This document shows positions 41,105 to 49,810 of a DNA stretch of 64,000 bases, one piece after another. How positions within the stretch are numbered: position 1 is the first letter of the stretch; each line of letters begins with the position of its first letter. Under the pieces are notes generated by a model. It had not been told where the DNA came from. It saw only the letters and a list, made by a program, of their open reading frames with translations, and did not search any database. Source of the stretch: UBA9676 sp963741615 (GTDB taxonomy: Bacteria; Actinomycetota; Actinomycetes; Streptosporangiales; Streptosporangiaceae); the NCBI GenBank assembly GCA_963741615.1, contig CAVUIU010000029.1, positions 248,001 through 312,000 of the forward strand, written 5' to 3'. The position numbers and the translations under genes are program-made.

Positions 41105-41952
41105 CACCGGGCCGCCTCGGCCAGCGCACGTGACACCAGCGTCGCGGCGAGTTTCTTCCGGAACGTGCCGCTGCCGTGGGTGTCCGACGGCGGCTCGATC
41201 TGGCCGGCGGCATGCTCGCCCATCGCACGCCAGCTCTCCGGTGTGGCCGGCTGGCCGGCCAGGGCCTCGGCGCCGACCAGGACGGGCAGCGGGCCGACCC
41301 CGCCGAGCACCACCCGCGCCGACCGGCAGACGCCGCCGGCGAGGTCCACCGACACCGCGGCGGCGACGACCGCGAAGTCGCCCTGGCGCTCGGCGAACTC
41401 GACGAGCGCGGCTTGTGGCGCGGGCCGCGGGAACCATACCTCGGTGATCATCTCGTCCGGTTCGGCGGCCGTCATGTAGTAACCCTGGAGGAACTCGGCG
41501 GCCGGGACGACGCGCCGCCCGGCCGGTCCCTGGAGGACGACGTTCGCCTCGAGCAGCATCGCCAGCAGGCACCACTCGGAGGCCGGGTCGGCGTGCGCGA
41601 TGCTGCCCCCGAACGTCCCCCGGGCCCGGATCGGGTAGTGCCCGATCCACCGTGCCGACCGGGCCAGCACGCCGAACCCGGCCGTCACCGCGGGATCGCG
41701 GGTCATCTCGACGGCACGGTGCGGAGTCAGCGCGCCGATGTGCAGGCCATCCGCCGTGGCCCGCAGGTAGCTCAGGCCAGGGACGCGGGTCACATCGACG
41801 AGCGCGCTGGGACGCGCCAGGCGGAGGTTCATCATCGGGACCAGGCTCAGGCCGCCCGCCAGGATCTTCGCCTCGTCCCCGAGCCCCGCCAGCAGGGCGA
41901 CGGCCTGGCCCACGCTGTCAGCGCGGTGATAGGCGAACGGGGCTGGTTTCAC
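41101..41952 (-). CDS. FAD-binding subunit of molybdenum hydroxylase
   Basis: 283 residues, GTG start at 41952 with GGGAGG upstream. It begins MKPAPFAYHRADSVGQAVALL, has the FAD motif AKILAGGLSLVPMMNLRLARP and the second motif GTFGGSIAHADPASEWCLLA, as in CoxM and nicotine dehydrogenase medium subunits. A C-terminal CO_deh_flav_C-like part follows. It is first in the four-gene coupled operon FAD, large, 2Fe-2S, large. It is divergent from the enoyl-CoA hydratase gene, with a palindromic operator between them. Confidence 0.96.
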   Translation of the reverse strand: MKPAPFAYHRADSVGQAVALLAGLGDEAKILAGGLSLVPMMNLRLARPSALVDVTRVPGLSYLRATADGLHIGALTPHRAVEMTRDPAVTAGFGVLARSARWIGHYPIRARGTFGGSIAHADPASEWCLLAMLLEANVVLQGPAGRRVVPAAEFLQGYYMTAAEPDEMITEVWFPRPAPQAALVEFAERQGDFAVVAAAVSVDLAGGVCRSARVVLGGVGPLPVLVGAEALAGQPATPESWRAMGEHAAGQIEPPSDTHGSGTFRKKLAATLVSRALAEAARW

Positions 41953-42038
41953 CGCAGTCCTCCCGTGCGCGCTGGCTGGCTCTCCGGGGAAGCACCCGCA
42001 CCCCCCGGTGCTCCCACCGCCCTGGGCACTCAGATCAC

Positions 42039-42050
42039 TTGGTATACCAT
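42039..42050. promoter_or_regulatory. Operator-like palindrome between the divergent operons
   Basis: TTGGTATACCAT, with perfect 10-bp palindrome TGGTATACCA, lies 87 bp upstream of the FAD-subunit start and 38 bp upstream of the hydratase start. The same 12 bases occur at 44605-44616. The form is typical of FCD-type GntR operators; such a regulator is encoded at 35085-35744. Confidence 0.65.
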
Positions 42051-42087
42051 ATTTCGCACTTCACCGGCCGTCCACCGGGAGCCGCGT

Positions 42088-42786
42088 ATGGCGCCTTCCC
42101 ACCTGCGGGTGGAGCTCAGCCCCGCCGGCTACCGGCGGCTGCTGCTGGCGCGCCCGGAGCGGCGTAACGCGCTCGACCTGGGACTGGCCCACGCGCTGCG
42201 GGACGCCTTCCGGCAGGATGAGACCACCCCCGTGATCATCGGCAGCGCCGACCCCGCGGTGTTCTGTGCGGGCGCCGACCTGAACATCCCCGACGCCGAC
42301 CGTGCTACCGTGTCCGACCTGCTGTATGAGTGCTACGAAATCATGATCACCAGGCCGGGGCCGGTGATCGCGGTGGTCAGCGGGCCGGCGGTGGGCGGCG
42401 GGGCACAGCTCGCGGCAGCGGCGGACCTGCGGATCGCGGGGCCGGCGGCGAGGCTGCGCTGGATCGGGCCGGCCGGCCGCGGCCTGGCGGTGGGGGCGTG
42501 GGTGCTGAGCGACCTTGTCGGCCGCGGCACCGCGATGGAGCTGGCGATGACCGGGCGCTGGGTGGAGGCCGCGGAGGCACTGGCCATGGGCCTGGTCAAC
42601 CGGGTCGATGACGACCCCGGCCAGGTCGCGGCGGCCATCGCCGGGGAACTGGCCGCACAGGACCCCCGGGCGTCGGCAAAGGTCAAGAGCGTGACGGCGG
42701 CGGGTGGCCTGCTCGACCGGCTGCACGCGGAACGGCAGGCTAACAGGTCGGCGTGGACCCAGGCGATGGCGCCGCCCACGGGATGA
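42088..42786 (+). CDS. Enoyl-CoA hydratase/isomerase family protein
   Basis: 232 residues from the ATG at 42088 after GGGAG; a longer frame to the left is antisense to the FAD-subunit gene. The crotonase oxyanion-hole segments are VFCAGADLNIPDAD and VVSGPAVGGGAQLAAAADLRIAG, with GRWVEAAEALAMGLVNRV later. The usual second catalytic Glu position reads W-I-G-P-A-G-R-G, so the reaction may differ from simple hydration. It is coupled to the ligase gene by ATGA and probably works on the CoA ester that the ligase makes. Confidence 0.9.
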   Translation: MAPSHLRVELSPAGYRRLLLARPERRNALDLGLAHALRDAFRQDETTPVIIGSADPAVFCAGADLNIPDADRATVSDLLYECYEIMITRPGPVIAVVSGPAVGGGAQLAAAADLRIAGPAARLRWIGPAGRGLAVGAWVLSDLVGRGTAMELAMTGRWVEAAEALAMGLVNRVDDDPGQVAAAIAGELAAQDPRASAKVKSVTAAGGLLDRLHAERQANRSAWTQAMAPPTG

Positions 42787-44495
42787 ATGCCTGCGACGAG
42801 TGGAGCCGGGCCGGGTGGCGGGCGCACCTTCCCGGTGTCGCTGATGTGCCCGCTTACGTCGGCCAGCTCGGTGAGGCCACGATCCCGGAGCTGGCCGCCG
42901 CGTCCGCGGGCCGGGCGCCCCGCCGGGTCGCGGTCACCGTCGACGGTGAGCCGATCACGCACGGGGATCTGGACGCCGGCGCGGCGCGGGTCGCGGGCTG
43001 GCTGGCCCGGCGGCTCGAGCCCGGCGACCGGGTGCTGCTCGCCGCCGGGTCCGGCCTCGGGTTCCTGCGCTGCTACCTCGGGTCGCTGCGGGCAGGCGCG
43101 GTCGTGGTGCTGGCCCATCCCGGCTACACGGCGCCCGAGCTCGCGCATCTGGTCTCCGATTCCGGCGCCCGGATCGCCTTCGCGGACCGCGGGCCCGCCC
43201 GGCTCCTCCAGGGGTTGCCCGCGCCGCCGCTGACCGTGGATGTCTCCGCGCTGCCGCCCGGACCGCCTGCCCGGGCCGGCCGCCAGATCCGGGCCCGGCC
43301 GGGGGACACCGCCCTGCTCGCCTACACCTCCGGCACGACCGGGCGGCCGAAGGGCGTGCCCCTGACCCATCGCCAGCTGGTCACCTCGATCCGCTCGGCG
43401 ATGGCGGCCTGGCGCTGGGGCGCGGACGATGTGCTGGTGCACGCCCTCCCGCTCTGCCACCAGCATGGCCTGGGGGGAGTGCACGCCACCCTCATCGCCG
43501 GGGCCACCGGCCATATCAGGTCCAGCTTCACCCCCGCCGACATCATCGAGACGGTGCGGGCGACCCATGCGAGCGTGCTGCTGGGCGTGCCAACCATGTA
43601 CCAGGCGCTGCTGGACGCTGTCACCGGGCCTGGCGGCCGGCCGCGCGCCGTCACCGGCACCGGGCCTGACGGCCTGCCGTCCGCCGTCACCGGGGCCGGG
43701 CCTGACGGCCTGCCGTCCGCCGTCACCGGGGCCGGGCCTGACGGCCTGCCGTCCGCCGTCACCGGGGCCGGCGGCCCGCACGGGAAGCCGGTGCTGGACG
43801 GCCTGCGGCTGGCCGTGTGCGGCTCGGCGCAGCTCAGCCCCGCCCTCGCAGGACGGCTCCCCGCCGTGCTGGGACGGCTGCCCCTGGTCCGCTATGGCAC
43901 CACGGAAACCGGCCTCAACGTCTCGAACATCTACCAGGAGCCGCGCGGCGACACCATTGGCGTTCCGCTTCCGGGAGTGATGGCACGGATCTGGTCGCGG
44001 GGTGCGGAGCTGGCCGCGGGGCAAGACGGGGAGATCCAGTTGCGCGGCCCCCAGGTCTTCGGCGGCTACTGGAACGACCCGGCGGCGACGGCGGCGGCCT
44101 TCACGCAGGACGGCTGGTTCCGCACCGGCGACATCGGCCGGGTCGAGCCCGCCAACGGGCAGCTCGCCATCCGGGGGCGCATCAAGGAAATGATCATCAC
44201 CGGCGGGCTCAACGTCTATCCACACGAGGTGGAGATCGTGCTGGAGAGCCACCCGTCGGTCGCCGAGGCCGCCGTATCTGGCGTTCCGCACATCCACTGG
44301 GGAGAGCAGGTGACCGCGTGGGTCGTGATGCGCCCGGGCTGCGACTTCGACCAGAACGCGCTCATCGCGCACGCCCGCACCGCGCTGGCCGCCTACAAGT
44401 GCCCCAAGCAGGTGTTCGAGCTGGCGGCCCTGCCCCGCAATCACACCGGCAAGGTCGTCCGCAGCGGCCTCCACCGCCGGTCATCCGCGACCTAG
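42783..44495 (+). CDS. Acyl-CoA ligase (ANL superfamily, MatB-like)
   Basis: 570 residues. Motifs in order: LLAYTSGTTGRPKGVPLTH (A3), VRYGTTETGLNVSN (A5), GWFRTGDIGRV (A7), GRIKEMIITGGLNVYPHEVE (A8) and LPRNHTGKVVRS with the A10 Lys. The C-terminal half resembles malonyl-CoA synthetase. Between the A4 and A5 regions (about residues 282-335) it carries three exact copies of a 12-residue unit, AVTGAGPDGLPS-like, encoded by a 36-bp tandem repeat; this insertion is not part of the fold and probably forms a loop. It activates a carboxylic acid of the pathway as a CoA ester. Confidence 0.93.
   Translation: MNACDEWSRAGWRAHLPGVADVPAYVGQLGEATIPELAAASAGRAPRRVAVTVDGEPITHGDLDAGAARVAGWLARRLEPGDRVLLAAGSGLGFLRCYLGSLRAGAVVVLAHPGYTAPELAHLVSDSGARIAFADRGPARLLQGLPAPPLTVDVSALPPGPPARAGRQIRARPGDTALLAYTSGTTGRPKGVPLTHRQLVTSIRSAMAAWRWGADDVLVHALPLCHQHGLGGVHATLIAGATGHIRSSFTPADIIETVRATHASVLLGVPTMYQALLDAVTGPGGRPRAVTGTGPDGLPSAVTGAGPDGLPSAVTGAGPDGLPSAVTGAGGPHGKPVLDGLRLAVCGSAQLSPALAGRLPAVLGRLPLVRYGTTETGLNVSNIYQEPRGDTIGVPLPGVMARIWSRGAELAAGQDGEIQLRGPQVFGGYWNDPAATAAAFTQDGWFRTGDIGRVEPANGQLAIRGRIKEMIITGGLNVYPHEVEIVLESHPSVAEAAVSGVPHIHWGEQVTAWVVMRPGCDFDQNALIAHARTALAAYKCPKQVFELAALPRNHTGKVVRSGLHRRSSAT
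43647..43773 (+). repeat. 36-bp in-frame tandem repeat inside the ligase gene
   Basis: Units begin GCCGTCACCGG at 43647, 43683, 43719 and 43755 (last one partial). Units 2 and 3 are identical; unit 1 differs slightly. The copy number stays in frame. Confidence 0.9.
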
Positions 44496-44604
44496 CACGG
44501 GTTGCGCCCAAGCGAACCAGGGCAAACCGGACGTGATCATGGGCGCAAGCCGTGCCATGTCGGGTGGCGGGGCGGCGGGGCGATGCCTTCCGAAGGTCTG
44601 ATAT

Positions 44605-44616
44605 TTGGTATACCAT
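44605..44616. promoter_or_regulatory. Second copy of the operator-like palindrome
   Basis: TTGGTATACCAT, identical to 42039-42050, lies 50 bp before the SDR start at 44666. It marks a second promoter of the pathway under the same regulator. Confidence 0.65.
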
Positions 44617-44665
44617 CCTGCCGAAGCCTGGCTGAGGCCGTCCGTTCAGGGCGAGAGGGGTTGCG

Positions 44666-45463
44666 GTGGATCTGCAGCTGGCCGGGAAGGTGGCCTTCGT
44701 CACCGGCGCGAGCAAGGGGATCGGCCGCGCGGTGGCCGAGCATCTCGCGCGGGAGCGGGCCGATGTCGTCATCACCGCCCGGACCGCGGAACCGCTGGCG
44801 GCGGCCGCCAAGCAGATCGCCGCCGACACGGGACGCACGGTGGTGCCGATGGCCGGCGACATGAGTGTGACGCGGGACGTCCAGCGCTGCGTCAACGCCA
44901 CCCTTCAGCGCTTCGGCAAGATCGACATCCTGGTTACCTGCGCTGGCAGCTCGCCCGGTGGCCTCCTGGAGGACCTGACGGAAGACCAGTGGATGTCGAG
45001 CCTCAACCTGAAGTTCATGGGCTACGTCCGCTCGGTGCGTGCGGTGATCCCGCACATGCGCGAACGCGGGGAGGGCGCCATCGTCCTCGTCGTTGGCAAC
45101 GACGGCCTCAAGCCCAGCTACTGGGAGATGACCGCGGGGGTGGCGAACGCCGCCGACATCAACTTCGCGTCGTCGGTCGCCGAGCAGTACGGGCGTCATG
45201 GTGTGCGCATCAACACGGTCAACCCCGGGCCGGTGAACACCGACCGGTGGGACACGCTGGAGAAGGCGTTCGCCCGCGACAAGGGTGTGTCACAGGAGCG
45301 GGCGCACGAACTGGCCGAGCGCTCCATCCCCTTCGGCCGCATCTGCGAGCCGGGCGAGGTCGCGGCCCTGGTGGCCTTCCTCGCCTCGCCCCGGGCCCGC
45401 TTCATCAACGGCGCCCATATCCCTATCGATGGGGGCCAGCGTAAGGCGATCATGGACCAGTGA
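44666..45463 (+). CDS. Short-chain dehydrogenase/reductase with altered active site
   Basis: 265 residues, GTG start at 44666 after AGAGGGG. The cofactor motif AFVTGASKGIGRAVAEHL and ILVTCAGSSPGG are normal. The catalytic region reads GNDGLKPSYWEMTAGVANAA: Tyr is present in SYWEM, but the Lys four residues later is Thr. The Ser before it also is not in the classical place. The C-terminus (PGPVNTDRW, INGAHIPIDGGQ) is normal. So the fold and cofactor site are kept, while the proton relay is changed. It follows an operator copy and leads the transporter genes. Confidence 0.93.
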   Translation: MDLQLAGKVAFVTGASKGIGRAVAEHLARERADVVITARTAEPLAAAAKQIAADTGRTVVPMAGDMSVTRDVQRCVNATLQRFGKIDILVTCAGSSPGGLLEDLTEDQWMSSLNLKFMGYVRSVRAVIPHMRERGEGAIVLVVGNDGLKPSYWEMTAGVANAADINFASSVAEQYGRHGVRINTVNPGPVNTDRWDTLEKAFARDKGVSQERAHELAERSIPFGRICEPGEVAALVAFLASPRARFINGAHIPIDGGQRKAIMDQ

Positions 45464-45498
45464 GGGCACCGAGATGAGATCGACCGGGAGGACTTGCC

Positions 45499-47001
45499 AT
45501 GGCTGACGCGCAAGGCGCCGGAGGTGTGGCCACCGCCGGCGCGGCCGAATCGCGCCCCCTGCAGATCGAGACGAACGGCATCAACGTCATCACCGATGCC
45601 GAGCGCAAGGGCCATCCGCGTGACCTGTTCTGGCCGTGGTTCGCGGCCAACATCTCGGTCCTGGGCCTGAGCTACGGGGCGTTCCTGCTGGCGTTCGGGA
45701 TCTCGTTCTGGCAGGCGGTGGTGGTCGGTCTGGCCGGGATCGTCATCTCGTTCCTGCTGTGCGGGTTCATCGCGATAGCCGGCAAGCGGGGATCGGCGCC
45801 GACGATGGTGCTGAGCAGGGCGGCGTTCGGGGTCCGCGGCAACAAGCTTCCCACCGCCATCTCGTGGCTGCTCACGGTCGGCTGGGAGACCATCCTGATG
45901 ATCCTGGCGACGCTGGCGATCGCCACGGTCTTCGGCCACCTCGGCTGGGGTGGCGGCACCGCGACGAAGGTCATCGCGATGATCGTGGTGGTGGCGCTGA
46001 CCATCTTCGGCGGTGTGATGGGCTTCGACCTGATCATGCGCATGCAGACGGTCATCACGATCGTCACCGGGGTGCTGACGGTGATGTTCATCATCCTGGT
46101 CGCGGGCAAGATCCACTGGTCAGCGGTATCGGCGCTGCCGGGAGGCTCGGTGCAAGCGCTGATCGGGGGGCTGGTGTTCATGATGACCGGCTTCGGGCTC
46201 GGGTGGGTCAACGTGGCCGCCGACTACTCGCGCTACCTGCCGCGGAGGTCCTCGAGCGCCGGGGTGGCCGGCTGGACGACCTTCGGCGGCGCGGTGGCCC
46301 CGATCATCCTGCTCACCTTCGGGCTGCTGCTGGCCGGCTCCTCCAAGGGGCTGAGTGCATCGATCGCCAACGACCCGATCGGGGCGCTCACCGTCCTGCT
46401 GCCGACCTGGTTCCTGGTCCCGTTCGCGATCGTGGCCGTGCTCGGCCTGATCGGCGGCGCGGTGTTGGACATCTACTCCTCGGGCCTGGCCCTGCTCTCG
46501 CTCGGTCTGCGGGTCCCTCGCTATGTCGCGGCCCTGATCGACGGCGTGGTGATGACCCTCGGCACGATCTACGTGGTGTTCATCGCGGGTAACTTCTTCG
46601 GCCAGTTCGAGGGCTTCCTGATCACGCTCGGCGTACCGATCGCCGCCTGGTGCGGCGTCATGCTCGCCGACATCGCGCTGCGGCGGCGCGATTACGCCGA
46701 GGCGGAGCTGTACAACCCGGGCGGCCGCTACGGCGACATCCGGTGGCTCCCGGTCGGGGTGGTCATCGTCAGCACCGTGATCGGCTGGGGACTGGTCACC
46801 AACACCCTCGCGAGCTGGCTCAGCTGGCAGGGATACCTGCTCGGCCCGTTCGGCCTCGGCGGGAAGTCCGGCGCGTGGGCGTTCGCCAACCTGGGCGTGC
46901 TGGTGGCCCTGGTGCTGGGGTTCGTCGTGACCTGGGCCTTCAGCCCGGCCGTGCGCAGCCAGGAGACGGCGCCGCAGGAGCCAGCCGCCGCCCAGACATG
47001 A
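45499..47001 (+). CDS. NCS1 family permease (cytosine/purine/hydantoin type)
   Basis: 500 residues with about 12 membrane helices. The NCS1 signature appears as NGINVITDAERKGHPRDLFWPWFAANISVLGLSYG, KRGSAPTMVLSRAAFG, NKLPTAISWLLTVGWE and MTGFGLGWVNVAADYSRYLP. Members import cytosine, allantoin, hydantoins or related N-heterocycles with a cation. It overlaps the next gene as ATGA. It is the only importer in the catabolic region and so gives the best hint that the substrate is a small N-heterocycle or nucleobase. Confidence 0.95.
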   Translation: MADAQGAGGVATAGAAESRPLQIETNGINVITDAERKGHPRDLFWPWFAANISVLGLSYGAFLLAFGISFWQAVVVGLAGIVISFLLCGFIAIAGKRGSAPTMVLSRAAFGVRGNKLPTAISWLLTVGWETILMILATLAIATVFGHLGWGGGTATKVIAMIVVVALTIFGGVMGFDLIMRMQTVITIVTGVLTVMFIILVAGKIHWSAVSALPGGSVQALIGGLVFMMTGFGLGWVNVAADYSRYLPRRSSSAGVAGWTTFGGAVAPIILLTFGLLLAGSSKGLSASIANDPIGALTVLLPTWFLVPFAIVAVLGLIGGAVLDIYSSGLALLSLGLRVPRYVAALIDGVVMTLGTIYVVFIAGNFFGQFEGFLITLGVPIAAWCGVMLADIALRRRDYAEAELYNPGGRYGDIRWLPVGVVIVSTVIGWGLVTNTLASWLSWQGYLLGPFGLGGKSGAWAFANLGVLVALVLGFVVTWAFSPAVRSQETAPQEPAAAQT

Positions 47002-47646
47002 CCAGCCAGCCAGGCGGCGCGGGCCAGCCAGGCGGCACAGGTCAGGTACACGGCGCGGGCCAGGCAGGCCCGGCCGGGGAGCGGCAGGCGACCCTCGCGG
47101 TCATCGACATGCAGCGGGTCTTCGGTGAGAGTGACAGCCCCTGGTTCACGCCGAGGTTCGCCGAGATCGTGGGCCCCATCCAGCGGCTCGTCGGCGCCTA
47201 CCGGCCGCGGGTCATCTTCACCAGGTTCGTGGCCCCGATCGTTCCCACCGGGGCGTGGCGCCGCTACTACGAGCTCTGGCCGTTCGCGCTGCAGCCTCCC
47301 GATGCGCGGATCTACGAGCTCGTGGACGAGTTCGCCGGTGAGCCGGGCCCGACGGTCGATGCCACGACCTTCGGCAAAGTGGGCGACGAACTGTCCGCGA
47401 TCCTGGGCGGCGGGCGGCTGGTGCTGGCCGGTGTCTCCACCGACTGCTGCGTGCTGTTCGACCGCCCTGGCGGCGGCCGATGACGGGGTTGAGGTGCAGG
47501 TGGTCGCGGACGCCTGCGCGGGCATCGACGACGAGAGTCACGCCAAGACGCTGGACATCCTGCGCCTCTACAGCCCGCTGGTGGAGGTGATCAGCCTGGC
47601 CGAGGCCATCGGGCAGGCACCGGCTCCACCTGGCCATCATGCATGA
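46998..47646 (+). pseudogene. Isochorismatase-family cysteine hydrolase, frameshifted
   Basis: It starts with a Gly-rich lead (about 30 residues), then LAVIDMQRVFGESDSPWF (catalytic Asp), RPRVIFTRFVAP, VDATTFGKVGDELSAIL (Lys) and VLAGVSTDCCVL (Cys). There an extra T near 47456 shifts the frame and a stop follows within about ten residues. Without that base the protein continues STALAAADDGVEVQVVADACAGIDDESH to the end at 47646. The span of 649 nt is one more than a multiple of three. Family members cleave ureido- or amide bonds (nicotinamide, maleamate, ureidoacrylate). It is either a sequencing error or a recent loss. Confidence 0.9.
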
Positions 47647-48691
47647 AACCAGTGGGCCGCGGCGGCTGCCCTCGCGTGCGCTCGGGGCGCTGTACGGGCT
47701 CGCGATCGGCGATGCGCTGGGCATGCCGACGCAGTCGCGCTCCCGGCCGGACATCGTCGCGCGGTACGGCAATCTGCTCAGCGCCTTCGAGCCGGGGCCG
47801 CCGGACCATCCGCTAGCCGCCGGGCTGCCCGCAGGCGCCGTCACCGATGACACCGAGCAGGCTGTCCTGCTCGCACGCCTGATCGTCACCGGCCGTGGCG
47901 ATATCGATCCGGCCGAGCTGGCAAGCGCCTTGCTGGCCTGGGAGGGCTCGATGCGCGCCCGGGGTTCGCTGGACCTGCTCGGCCCGTCGACCAAGCAGGC
48001 TCTCAACGCGGTCGCGGCCGGCGCCAGCATCGGGGACGCGGGCAGGTTCGGCACCACCAACGGCGCCGCGATGCGGATCACGCCGGTGGGCGTCGCGACC
48101 CCGTCCGCCGACCGTGGCCTGCTGGTGGACCGCGTCGTGGCGGCCAGCCAGGTGACGCACAATACCGGGATCGCGCTCGCCGGGGCGGCCGCCGTGGCGG
48201 CGGCCGTCAGCGCCGGGATCGACGGGGCCGCGGTGCCCGGGGCGGTACGGTCCGCCGTGGACGCGGCGGCCACCGCCGCTGCGCGCGGGCACTGGGCCGC
48301 GGGCGCGGACGTGGGGTCGCGGATCAGCTGGGCGGCCGGCCTGGTCTCCGGGCTCGGCCTGGAGGAGGTCATGGACGTCGTGTACCGGCTGGTGGGAACG
48401 AGCCTGGCCACCCAGGAGTCGGTGCCCGCGGCGTTCGCGGTAGCCACGGCGAGCCCGGAAGACCCCTGGCTCGCCTGCCGGATGGCCGCCTCGCTGGGCG
48501 GTGACTGCGACACGATCGCCGCCATGACCGGCGCGATCTGCGGCGCCTGCCACGGGGTGGAGGCTTTTCCCGAGAGCGTGCGGTCCGCGGTGGCCCCGCT
48601 GACCGACCTCGGGCTGGAGGGGCTGGCGGCCGGCCTGCTCGCGGTGCGGGCCGGAGCCGGTGCGCGGGCGGATGGCGATGCGGGAGGGTGA
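47639..48691 (+). CDS. ADP-ribosylglycohydrolase family protein
   Basis: 350 residues. The Mg-site motifs of the DraG/ARH fold are present: ALYGLAIGDALGMPTQ, AVTDDTEQAVLLARL (DDT), TTNGAAMRITPVG, and GGDCDTIAAMTGAICGA (GDxDT). These enzymes cleave N- or O-glycosidic bonds to (ADP-)ribose. In a cluster with a nucleobase-type permease and a PfkB sugar kinase it may split a ribosyl compound instead of acting on a protein. The start overlaps the end of the isochorismatase gene by eight bases; the end overlaps the kinase gene. Confidence 0.94.
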   Translation: MHETSGPRRLPSRALGALYGLAIGDALGMPTQSRSRPDIVARYGNLLSAFEPGPPDHPLAAGLPAGAVTDDTEQAVLLARLIVTGRGDIDPAELASALLAWEGSMRARGSLDLLGPSTKQALNAVAAGASIGDAGRFGTTNGAAMRITPVGVATPSADRGLLVDRVVAASQVTHNTGIALAGAAAVAAAVSAGIDGAAVPGAVRSAVDAAATAAARGHWAAGADVGSRISWAAGLVSGLGLEEVMDVVYRLVGTSLATQESVPAAFAVATASPEDPWLACRMAASLGGDCDTIAAMTGAICGACHGVEAFPESVRSAVAPLTDLGLEGLAAGLLAVRAGAGARADGDAGG

Positions 48692-49661
48692 GCAGGCCGC
48701 GCCCGCCCTGGCGCCGCGCCGATTCGACCGGCTTCTGCACCTCGGGAACGTGGTCGTGGACGTGGTCCTGACCGTGCCCGCACTCCCCGAGCGGGGCGGC
48801 GACGTGCTGGCCAGCCAGACGCGGACGGCCGCGGGCGGGGGCTTCAACGTGCTGGCCGCCGCGGCACGCCAGGGCCTGCGGGCCGCCTACGCGGGCGCTC
48901 ACGGCACCGGCCCGTTCGGCACCCTGGCCAGAGCGGCCCTGGCGGCCGAGGGCATCGACGTCATCCAGCCGGTCAAGCGCGGCCTGGACACCGGCTTGGT
49001 GCTCACGATCGTGGAGACCGGCGGCGAGCGGACCTTCCTGACCAGCCGCGGCGCCGAGGCGACGCTGACCGCCGGGGACCTCGACCGTATCAGCCCGGCC
49101 GCGCGCGATGCCGTCTACCTGTCCGGCTACGGCCTGGTTCATGACAGCAACCGGGCCGCGCTCCTGCACTGGCTGGCACGGCTGGACGACAGCCATCTGA
49201 TGTTCTTCGATCCCGGCCCGCTGGTGGGGTCGATCCCGGCAGCGGCGCTCGCTACCGTGCTTGGCCGGGCGGACTGGCTGACCTGCAACGCGCGGGAGGC
49301 CGCCATCCTCGCGGGCAGCACGGATCCGCTCGCCGCGGTGGCCGCGCTCGCCGACCGGGCCGACCGGGTCGGCCGGCCCCGCCGACCCGGGGTGCTCGTG
49401 CGCACCGGGCCCGACGGCTGCCTGATCGGCCGCCCGGGCGCCGGATGGGTGCATGTGCCAGGCTTCCAGGTAGCCGTGCTCGACACGAACGGCGCCGGCG
49501 ACGCTCACAGCGGGACCTTCATCGCCGCGCTTGCGGCGGGTGCGGCCGACACCGCGGCCGCCCGCAGCGCGAACGCGGCGGCCGCGCTGTCGGTCACCAG
49601 GCCCGGGCCGGCCACGGCGCCGACCCGGGAGGAGCTTGCCCGGTTCCTCGCCACCGCCTGA
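48672..49661 (+). CDS. PfkB family carbohydrate/nucleoside kinase
   Basis: 329 residues from the ATG at 48672 (48678 is also possible); it overlaps the previous gene. The N-terminus DRLLHLGNVVVDVVLTVPALPERGGDVLA and the catalytic DTNGAGDAHSGTFIAAL define a ribokinase-like enzyme; GGGFNVLAAAARQGL binds the sugar. It transfers phosphate from ATP to a sugar or nucleoside. Its fixed place after the ADP-ribosylglycohydrolase gene suggests it phosphorylates the freed ribosyl part, which is an inference. Confidence 0.93.
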   Translation: MAMREGEQAAPALAPRRFDRLLHLGNVVVDVVLTVPALPERGGDVLASQTRTAAGGGFNVLAAAARQGLRAAYAGAHGTGPFGTLARAALAAEGIDVIQPVKRGLDTGLVLTIVETGGERTFLTSRGAEATLTAGDLDRISPAARDAVYLSGYGLVHDSNRAALLHWLARLDDSHLMFFDPGPLVGSIPAAALATVLGRADWLTCNAREAAILAGSTDPLAAVAALADRADRVGRPRRPGVLVRTGPDGCLIGRPGAGWVHVPGFQVAVLDTNGAGDAHSGTFIAALAAGAADTAAARSANAAAALSVTRPGPATAPTREELARFLATA

Positions 49662-49810
49662 AATGCCGGGGAGCCCCGGTGAACCCGGGTCCGCGGACTC
49701 CGCCCGCGGTGATCGATCGTGGGCGCTGCCATCGCCCGCAGCACCCGGTCGGGCACATTCGCCGGCCGGGGATCTGGAGGACATGCCGGCCACTCTGGTA
49801 CGCCATCTGT

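Noticed and set aside
41176..42087. N-terminal extension of the enoyl-CoA hydratase reading frame
   Set aside because: It is antisense to the FAD-subunit gene and crosses the operator; the ATG at 42088 with GGGAG gives a normal crotonase.
49445..49810. N-terminal extension of the FAD/Fe-S dehydrogenase
   Set aside because: It overlaps the end of the PfkB gene in another frame and has no family similarity; homologues start near the FAD-binding domain.
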